The position numbers and the translations under genes were made by a program. A stretch of DNA of 54,669 nt from the NCBI GenBank assembly GCA_965370955.1, contig CBDUWP010000002.1, positions 1 to 54,669 on the forward strand, written 5' to 3'. The notes under the pieces were generated by a model, which was given only the letters and a program-made list of their open reading frames with translations, was not told where the DNA came from and searched no databases. The stretch is from CBDUWP01 sp965370955 (lineage in GTDB: Bacteria; Planctomycetota; Phycisphaerae; Sedimentisphaerales; Anaerobacaceae). This document shows, piece by piece, positions 16,032-22,207 of the stretch; the stretch's first letter is position 1, and every line of letters starts with the position of its first letter.

Positions 16032-17269
16032 TATGCATTTCCTCCTGCAGTTGACGTATCAGCTGTTTTATGATTTTTAATCGAGTAGGCGTTCGTGATT
16101 TTGACCAGTTCACTGACATTCGCTTCGCTTAGCCCTGCCAGTTCAATTGCAATGTTATAGCCATCATCGATTCCCTCGACATTTTTCACATAGCCGATAT
16201 CTTCGAGTAGCTTAGTTCCAATAACTTGTCCCTGCTGATTTTCTTCATTGACCATGAATACGATCAGCAATTTATCATCGATTTTTGCTTTGAGATTGCA
16301 TTTTATTTTTAGACCAGGTCCGCCCAGTTCTACGACCTTTGCATGGACAAATTTCGGCAATTCGAAGATTTCGAAATCGTTTTCAGATTCATCGTTTTCG
16401 TTCATCCAGCTCTCGCCTACAGCATCTGTTTCCGGCTTAACCACTAATGTTTTTGCGAATGGGAAATTAGCTACAAGAGCCGGTGCATTTATAGGTACTC
16501 TCAAGAATCTTCTTCTGTTAACGAATCTGATTTCTTCGCTATGCTTAAATGTCACTTCACTTCCGCTGCACATATTGATAACAGCATCGAATTCCCAAAC
16601 TGAGGAACCTTTATAATAGTGTACTCTCCATTTTTGTCCCGGCCCGCAATTGATCATATTGGTCAATTTGACCACAAATTCTGTTGGCGTCGTTTTGATA
16701 ACTTCAGCCTCGAACCTATCCCTATCGATGCTCCTTTCCATCAGTTCGATCATTTGCCCAACTGGTATATTCCTGCTGGTGATTTTATCTGAGATAATCG
16801 GGCCGGCTGCAGTTGCCGAAGCCATTCTTTTTTTGAAAGCCAGTTTTTCCCTGATAAAGCTCATTTCGGCTCTCATCTGATCGCTTCTTTGCGGGCCTTG
16901 CTGAGCCAGAATTTCTTCGATCAATTTCGTAGATTGGCGATCAAAGATGCTTGGTATATGAAATATAGATTCGATATTATCGAGATTTGATTCTTTAGCC
17001 ATATAGAACAAAATTTGGCTTTCTTTTCTGCTTAGCCCAATTTTGTTAGCATGATCAGCAAAATTTGTGGCGCTGTCTTTGACAGTTTTCCGTCCTTGCA
17101 CAACCTTGATAGCAACTGCCACAACAACTACGATCGCGATCAGAACCACAACCACCAATCCCATTCCAACCATAGAGAAGCTCTTGAAATTACCGGCTGA
17201 ATTCCATCGATCTACAGGTGTAAGCCCTAAAATCACATTAACATTGTAAATCGAATCTAATACTGCCAT
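16031..17269 (-). CDS. Membrane-anchored YcgR/PilZ-type protein in the hook operon
   Basis: The 412-residue protein has one membrane helix (about residues 33-57), a helical cytoplasmic linker (60-150), a YcgR-N-like beta domain (about 165-245) and a PilZ domain from about 248. The first c-di-GMP motif is present as R253-R-F-L-R257 within NRRRFLRVP. The second motif, normally D/N-x-S-x-x-G, reads E314-L-G-G-P-G319, so the acidic/amide and serine positions are changed. PilZ proteins of this type slow or steer flagellar motors or modulate secretion in response to c-di-GMP. This one is tied to the hook genes, being 19 bases after flgE and overlapping flgF by one base. Whether it still binds the nucleotide is open. 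Confidence 0.75.
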   Translation of the reverse strand: MAVLDSIYNVNVILGLTPVDRWNSAGNFKSFSMVGMGLVVVVLIAIVVVVAVAIKVVQGRKTVKDSATNFADHANKIGLSRKESQILFYMAKESNLDNIESIFHIPSIFDRQSTKLIEEILAQQGPQRSDQMRAEMSFIREKLAFKKRMASATAAGPIISDKITSRNIPVGQMIELMERSIDRDRFEAEVIKTTPTEFVVKLTNMINCGPGQKWRVHYYKGSSVWEFDAVINMCSGSEVTFKHSEEIRFVNRRRFLRVPINAPALVANFPFAKTLVVKPETDAVGESWMNENDESENDFEIFELPKFVHAKVVELGGPGLKIKCNLKAKIDDKLLIVFMVNEENQQGQVIGTKLLEDIGYVKNVEGIDDGYNIAIELAGLSEANVSELVKITNAYSIKNHKTADTSTAGGNA

Positions 17270-17288
17270 AATAATTTCACTGCCTCCA

Positions 17289-19337
17289 CTACCTTATTAG
17301 CGTTGTTAGCTCACGCAATATTTCGTTTGCGATTTTGATTGTTCTAGCATTAGCCTGAAAACCGTTTTGTGCCTGAATCATATTTACAAATTCTGTTGCG
17401 ACATCCGCATTGGATCTTTCCAAGCTTTTGCCATGAATCGTTCCTGCACCACCTGACATTGCTTCGGTAGCCACGGGATCCCCTGAGTTAGCTGACGGTA
17501 TGAAATATCCTCCGCCAATGCTCTCTAGTCCGATCGTATTTTGGAACAGTGCAACTCTAAGAACTGCGATATTCTTTTTGATACCATTCGAGAACGCACC
17601 GATCAATATGCCGTTATTGTTAATTGAAACAGTTGACAAACGTCCTGCTTCATAACCATCTTGATCTCTTGCAACAGCTGTTGAGCTGCCTGCAAATTGC
17701 GTCAATCCATCCAATTTTCCTATGGTCCCCATATTCAGAGCAACCGTTTGTGGCGTCGCTGTATCATGTCCGAATGTCACCACTAAATCCGTAGCATCAC
17801 CTCCGACGATTCCTGCATACGACCCATCATCAGCTGCAAATGTAATACCTTCAATACGCCTATCATCTATAGCCATTGAATGTACATCGCCTGTTACAGA
17901 TGTCAGAATGAAATCCCACGTATTATCTGTATCGGTTCTAACAAAGGCTCCCGTCAGCACATGTTTTCCGCCCTGCGTATCATAGGCCGTGATATTAACG
18001 TTTTTAACTTCTTCGCCGCCTACGGTTGTAACATCAAAATATCCGGGCATTGTCCATGTTTCGACTCCTGATCCAGCCGTATAAGCCAATGCAACATCGA
18101 GTTTGCTATATCCTGTTGCATTGTCTGTGATTCTGATTTGACCATTGGTTATGCTAGCTGTTGATGTTTTTGGCGTAACTCCTGCCGTAGTTGCAGCCGC
18201 TGTGTCTTCATATCCTAGAACACCTTTTCTAAGTACACCTGCGAGAGTTTGTGCTATTGAAGAACCAGTGACGCCGGTAAGGGCGGCGTGATCCATCGTC
18301 ATCAATGCCACGTCGCCTAGCTTATCTGCGTATGTAAACGTGATGCCGTTAGCCATAGCTCCTGAAGCCGTAATATCTCCTGCGCTCACAGTTGAAAGCG
18401 ATTCTAGCTCTGCCTGTATAGCAGCTGCATTTGCATTCCACGCAATATTTCCTGTTGTTTGTCCACCATAGGTAAGGGTATATGTCCCAGCTGTTGGTGC
18501 TCCTGTCAGTGAAACGGTTTGAATTTCTGATACACCAGTCACGCCATCATCAGCATTAAGCCATGTTGTCAAATCACCTAAAGTTGTCGTTGCACTGATA
18601 GCCATAGATGTTCCTGCCCCGCTAAGAGCGGTTCCATCTTTTAAGAACCCTGTAATAGCTAGAGACCCATTTGTTCCAAATGTTCCGGTGAATTGATCTA
18701 AATCTTGCACTAGCGTTGTTGATGCCGCTGCATTTCCACCAACAGTATATAGTACATTGCTTGTGATTTTGTGTGCTTGCGGCGTTGTCAGCAATCCATC
18801 AGCACTTAGATTACCAGAGACCCTGATATTGCTGGTTGCCTTTGCCGGCATAGCCGCATCATAAGGCACATGAATATTGCTGTCGCCTGATATTTGGAAC
18901 CCATCGACTTCACCTTCAGAGCCGATTCTCTGTATCCTGTAGCCAGTTGCCGGATCAATCAAAACCGAATCGGCATCTACTGCAAAGGCTCCTGCTCTTG
19001 TGTAGAAATTCTGTTCACCATCGCTAACCACGAAGTAGCCCTCGCCCTCGATAGCCATATCCAGTGGGTTACCTGTTTTTATGATATTTCCTTGAGTCAT
19101 ATTTGGTGTAATACCGGAGATGCCAACACCGCTGCCCATCTGTTGCGGGTTAGTACCGCCGAGATTAGCAGTTGGCTGTGATGCTTTTTTGATGGTTTCG
19201 CTCAGCAGTTCCGAAAACGTCACTCGACTGGATTTAAAAGCAGTCGTATTGATATTAGCCAAATTATTTCCAGCAACGTCCAACATCTTTTGATGTGCCT
19301 GTAATCCTGAAACTCCTGATGATAGTGCAAAACTCAT
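17289..19337 (-). CDS. flgE: Flagellar hook protein FlgE, enlarged by beta-rich insertions
   Basis: FlgE polymerises into the hook. The ends are canonical: N-terminal SSGVSGLQAHQKMLDVAGNNLANINTTAFKSSR with LSETIKKASQ (D0/Dc), the PLDMAIEGEGYFVVSDGEQNFYTRAG core, and C-terminal SLERSNADVATEFVNMIQAQNGFQANARTIKIANEIL. At 682 residues it is well above the 400 or so of enteric FlgE. The extra part (about residues 208-440) contains a segment related to one in FliD of this window. It also holds a segment with TYTLTYGGQTTGNIAWNANAAAIQAELESL that looks like a repeat known from large planctomycete surface proteins. AAGGAGATG precedes the ATG. It is separated from flgD by 114 bases containing two hairpins. 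Confidence 0.95.
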   Translation of the reverse strand: MSFALSSGVSGLQAHQKMLDVAGNNLANINTTAFKSSRVTFSELLSETIKKASQPTANLGGTNPQQMGSGVGISGITPNMTQGNIIKTGNPLDMAIEGEGYFVVSDGEQNFYTRAGAFAVDADSVLIDPATGYRIQRIGSEGEVDGFQISGDSNIHVPYDAAMPAKATSNIRVSGNLSADGLLTTPQAHKITSNVLYTVGGNAAASTTLVQDLDQFTGTFGTNGSLAITGFLKDGTALSGAGTSMAISATTTLGDLTTWLNADDGVTGVSEIQTVSLTGAPTAGTYTLTYGGQTTGNIAWNANAAAIQAELESLSTVSAGDITASGAMANGITFTYADKLGDVALMTMDHAALTGVTGSSIAQTLAGVLRKGVLGYEDTAAATTAGVTPKTSTASITNGQIRITDNATGYSKLDVALAYTAGSGVETWTMPGYFDVTTVGGEEVKNVNITAYDTQGGKHVLTGAFVRTDTDNTWDFILTSVTGDVHSMAIDDRRIEGITFAADDGSYAGIVGGDATDLVVTFGHDTATPQTVALNMGTIGKLDGLTQFAGSSTAVARDQDGYEAGRLSTVSINNNGILIGAFSNGIKKNIAVLRVALFQNTIGLESIGGGYFIPSANSGDPVATEAMSGGAGTIHGKSLERSNADVATEFVNMIQAQNGFQANARTIKIANEILRELTTLIR

Positions 19338-19387
19338 TTTACATCTCCTTTATATAAAAACCAGTATCTTACGCATTCTATTTTTTC

Positions 19388-19431
19388 GACCGGCTTGTGC
19401 CAGTCTCGCCTTCGTCAGGTAACCAACCTGA
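19388..19431 (-). promoter_or_regulatory. Two perfect hairpins in the flgD-flgE intergenic RNA
   Basis: On the minus strand (mRNA sense) the flgD-flgE spacer holds TCAGGT-TGGTT-ACCTGA (19431-19415) followed by GACTGGC-ACAA-GCCGGTC (19405-19388, 7 pairs with one G-T). The second hairpin is followed by A residues, so it is not an intrinsic terminator for this strand. Possible roles are mRNA stabilisation or processing between flgD and the more strongly expressed flgE, or an unrecognised regulatory RNA. I do not recognise a known riboswitch class. Confidence 0.5.
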
Positions 19432-19451
19432 ACAAAGACCCATTATTTCTT

Positions 19452-19904
19452 CTATTGATTTTGTTCTTCATCATCGCCGACCGACTGTCCATTCACAGAC
19501 ATCACTCCGTCTAGGCTAAGCGAATATTCTTCTCCATTTTCATCTTCCACTACTAGCATACATCCTTCTTGCGGATCATTGAACACTCTTTTTACAACTC
19601 CGCTATTTTCTTCATAATTGCCGTTTTCGTCTGTAATCAAGAACGTCACATTTTTATCTATGAGTGAGTTAGCATAATTTCTTTTGGAATAATTCAAAGC
19701 CATCGCAAAATTGGAATTAACCTTATCGAGATTTTGATTGGTCTGCTCCTGTTGACTAAGCTGAGCAAACTGCGCCATTTGCGAAGCCATCTCCTTGTTG
19801 TCTAAAGGCTCCAGCGGATTTTGATTTTGCAATTCTGTTACAAGCAGCTTCATAAAATCCAGTTGTATCTGACTTGCAGAAGCTACTGATGATATGCTTG
19901 ACAT
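19452..19904 (-). CDS. flgD: Flagellar hook assembly scaffold protein FlgD
   Basis: FlgD caps the growing hook. The conserved N-terminal domain is clear: LDFMKLLVTELQNQNPLEPLDNKEMASQMAQFAQLSQQEQTNQNL, the FlgD signature region. The C-terminus contains only a short beta domain (FLITDENGNYEENSGVVKRVF) and an acidic tail, making about 150 residues in all, shorter than enteric FlgD (about 230) but common elsewhere. I choose the ATG at 19904 over the TTG nine bases upstream because AAAGG lies at proper distance (about nine bases) from the ATG and abuts the TTG. The gene heads the recognisable flagellar part of the minus-strand operon. Confidence 0.93.
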   Translation of the reverse strand: MSSISSVASASQIQLDFMKLLVTELQNQNPLEPLDNKEMASQMAQFAQLSQQEQTNQNLDKVNSNFAMALNYSKRNYANSLIDKNVTFLITDENGNYEENSGVVKRVFNDPQEGCMLVVEDENGEEYSLSLDGVMSVNGQSVGDDEEQNQ

Positions 19905-19923
19905 TTTTTGCAACCTTTCACAG

Positions 19924-20148
19924 CTATTTCAAAATTTTAGATACTGCTACGATGCCACTTTGAGCAATCGGCGTGCCAACAGCAACCATACCCCCTTTAG
20001 TAAAACCAACACAATCACATTGTTGGTAATCACTTACGACAAAAATAGGATTTATAATTATTTTTTTCTTTCCTTTGTTTTTTTTAGAAATGACAGTTTT
20101 TTTCCGTAATGCGGAATATTTTTCCGTGTAAATTTTATTCTTTCCCAT
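19924..20148 (-). CDS. Small basic protein of unknown function upstream of flgD
   Basis: The 74 residues are lysine-rich in the first half (KKTVISKKNKGKKK), then contain a Cys pair (CDC) and a glycine/valine-rich tail ending VAVSKILK. I do not recognise a family. The ATG is preceded by AGGAG at eight bases, one of the strongest ribosome binding sites in the window, and the stop is 19 bases before the flgD start. That supports a real first gene of the hook operon. It lacks a signal peptide and a membrane helix. A chance frame remains possible because the composition is unusual for the region. Confidence 0.5.
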   Translation of the reverse strand: MGKNKIYTEKYSALRKKTVISKKNKGKKKIIINPIFVVSDYQQCDCVGFTKGGMVAVGTPIAQSGIVAVSKILK

Positions 20149-20562
20149 GTCACCATCTCCTTTGAATAATCACAACGATCAAGGTCCCATAAAAAATCAT
20201 TGTTACCAGTAACATCGCTTTAATTTTTGATTATTGTCCGATAACCAAAAAAACATTGATTAAGTGACATTAAGGTGACAAATTATTGGTCCGTCCCATA
20301 AAAAGTTAAAGTCACCAAACCTATTATGTCGACCAACAAATATCGGCGATGGTTGACGCATTATTTATTGAGTGACAACCTTGCTAAAGAGTCTTTGTTT
20401 TTTAGATCAGTTCTTCGACTGATTTTTTTTATTACGGAGCATAGGTTCGCAGGATTTAATTTTTAATTTCCATCTAGGGACGAGCTGTTTTTATATGTAA
20501 GCTGTAATGAACAATTTACAATGGATTTTATCGGAACCGGCCACCTACTTTAGGCAACAGTA
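20149..20562. other. 414-base divergent intergenic region between the hook operon and a sigma54 activator gene
   Basis: No convincing protein gene is seen here. It must contain promoters for both directions, but neither an exact sigma54 site (GG-10-GC) nor a good sigma28 site was found on either strand by eye. It holds several inverted repeats on the plus strand: TTGGTC/GACCAA at 20286-20291 and 20331-20336, and GGTTG/CAACC at 20351-20355 and 20376-20380. A terminator hairpin ends near 20430. Together these could be a short structured RNA of about 150 bases. Confidence 0.5.
20406..20430 (+). terminator. Intrinsic terminator ahead of the sigma54 activator gene
   Basis: ATCAGT (20406-20411) and ACTGAT (20418-20423) form a perfect stem around TCTTCG, followed by eight T residues. 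It lies 130 bases upstream of the activator start with no gene before it on the plus strand, so it ends either a small RNA or an attenuated leader transcript. Confidence 0.65.
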
Positions 20563-21978
20563 ATGACAACAGGGAAAATAATAGTTACGAGCAGGGACAA
20601 CTGTTTAGCTAGCCAAGCCAAAACCTTAGGCCAAGTTTTGATTGCCGATGATTTGCATGATTCTCTTGACCTTGCGAGTTCAAGTTCGCCTTCGATAATC
20701 ATTATTGACAAGAAAATCCAAACCCATTCGATTGATGAGTTTATCGCTTCTTTGCCTGTTCACAATCAGCCGCCCATTATTGCGATCATAGATTCTGCGA
20801 TGAGCAAGCAGCCGAGTGAATCTTTCGTCAAAGGCTATAGAGTTTTGTATGTTAAAACAATTGCAGATATCGGCTTATGCCTAGATAATTCTAATGACGA
20901 CGAAGCTGGCAGTAATTCAGACAGCGAAACATTTTTCATAAATTCCCTAGCTGAAAAAGCCGGCATTGCCGGAAAAAGTATCGCTTCTGTCAAAACGATG
21001 GAGATGATAAAACTTGTCGCTTGCAGTCAGTGCAATCCGATGTTGATTGTCGGCCAGACAGGCACAGGCAAGGAATTAGCCGCTAAGGCTGTTCATTACA
21101 CCAGAAGTCCTGACAAGGAATTCGTCGCGATCAACTGTGCCGCTTTAACTGAGAATCTTTTAGAAAGTGAGCTTTTCGGCCATGTTAAGGGCTCTTTTAC
21201 TGGCGCGGACCGTGAAAAGACTGGCCTTTTGGAATTAGCCAGTGACGGAACATTGTTTTTGGACGAGATAAGTGAAATGCCGCTTCAGTTGCAAGCCAAG
21301 CTTTTGCGGGTTCTTCAGGACAAAACATTCCGCAAAGTTGGCGGCACTAAGACAATTAATTGCCGCGCGACGATAATAGCCTCCAGTAACCGAAATTTGT
21401 ACCAACAGGCTCAAGACGGCAGGTTTCGCGCCGACTTGTATTACAGGCTAAGTATTTGCCCCATAACACTTTACCCCTTAAACAGTCCTGAGCGTCAAGA
21501 TGATATCGCCCTTCTCGTTTCATATTTCATCAAAAATTCGATTGTTTGCCCAGAAAAACGTACCAAGATCAAATCCCTGACCAAATTAGCCCTTGAATCG
21601 CTCCAATCTTACCATTGGCCCGGCAACATTCGTGAACTTCGCAACGTGATAGAGCGAGCTGTTTTGCTTGAGACTACGGACAAAATCGGGCTTAGCAGCA
21701 TAATAATCGATGCTTCGCAGATTAACACCATGAGTAATCCCGAAACGGTTTCTAACCAGATCAAAAATTTCTCACTGTCAAATGCTGAAAAGAACCTCAT
21801 TTCGCGAGCTTTACAGGAAACTCACTGGCAGAAAACTCAAGCCGCATCGCTTTTAGGCATTACGCGAGCCACTCTTTATTCTAAAGTCAAACAGTATAAG
21901 ATCCAAAAAGAAGCCTCCTCAATTAGCTCAAGCATAGCCTCTTCGATCACTTCGGCTGAAATAGTGACCAATTTATAG
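20563..21978 (+). CDS. Sigma54-dependent flagellar transcription activator with receiver-like N-terminus
   Basis: This 471-residue enhancer-binding protein probably activates sigma54 flagellar promoters, comparable to FleQ/FlrA or FlbD. Residues about 1-110 look like a receiver-type fold, but the acidic pocket at the first strand is missing (GKIIVTSRDN instead of a VDDD-type end). The AAA+ domain has Walker A GQTGTGKE at 164-171, the sigma54 contact loop as GSFTGA at 210-215 (usual form GAFTGA), LFLDEISEMPLQLQAKLLRV and a sensor II WPGNIREL. The C-terminus is a Fis-type helix-turn-helix (KTQAASLLGITRATLYSKVK). It stands alone, divergent from the hook operon and upstream of the TPR/C-ring operon. 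Confidence 0.88.
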   Translation: MTTGKIIVTSRDNCLASQAKTLGQVLIADDLHDSLDLASSSSPSIIIIDKKIQTHSIDEFIASLPVHNQPPIIAIIDSAMSKQPSESFVKGYRVLYVKTIADIGLCLDNSNDDEAGSNSDSETFFINSLAEKAGIAGKSIASVKTMEMIKLVACSQCNPMLIVGQTGTGKELAAKAVHYTRSPDKEFVAINCAALTENLLESELFGHVKGSFTGADREKTGLLELASDGTLFLDEISEMPLQLQAKLLRVLQDKTFRKVGGTKTINCRATIIASSNRNLYQQAQDGRFRADLYYRLSICPITLYPLNSPERQDDIALLVSYFIKNSIVCPEKRTKIKSLTKLALESLQSYHWPGNIRELRNVIERAVLLETTDKIGLSSIIIDASQINTMSNPETVSNQIKNFSLSNAEKNLISRALQETHWQKTQAASLLGITRATLYSKVKQYKIQKEASSISSSIASSITSAEIVTNL

Positions 21979-22117
21979 CCTAGCCCATACTATATATGTG
22001 CAAAAATTTTCCACACGTATAAAAAACCAACAATTTTCTCGTTCGGTTATTAACCATCAGACATAAAAAACCTGCATAAACAGCTCAAAAACGGCATTTT
22101 TGTCAAACATTCCCATT

Positions 22118-22135
22118 CTGGCATATTTTTTGCTT
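22118..22135 (+). promoter_or_regulatory. Sigma54 promoter of the TPR/C-ring operon
   Basis: TGGCAT at 22119-22124 and TTGCTT from 22130 give GG and GC separated by exactly 10 bases, a near-perfect match to TGGCAC-N5-TTGCW. Transcription should begin near 22145. This places the promoter inside an upstream in-frame extension of the following gene, which shows that the true start is downstream at 22208. Confidence 0.8.
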
Positions 22136-22207
22136 GTATGTAGCTTAAGCTCTCTATTATTTGCGGCCGAGCCGCACAAACAATTATCAAGATGGATAAG
22201 TTTAATT

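Noticed and set aside
19393..19405. TGGCAC in the flgD-flgE spacer as a sigma54 -24 element
   Set aside because: No GC dinucleotide follows at the required distance; the sequence is explained by the hairpin stem.
20326..20466. 46-codon plus-strand ORF starting ATG in the divergent intergenic region
   Set aside because: It has no ribosome binding site, runs through the terminator hairpin and shows no recognisable pattern.
20524..20550. Sigma28-like elements on the minus strand (TAAAGTAG and TCCGATAA) ahead of the hook operon
   Set aside because: The spacer is two bases shorter than the consensus and the leader would be about 365 bases long, so it was not listed as a promoter.
22100..22207. 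N-terminal extension with signal-peptide-like sequence on the large TPR protein
   Set aside because: It begins with TTG without a ribosome binding site and overlaps a near-perfect sigma54 promoter, so it is not translated from the mapped type of transcript.
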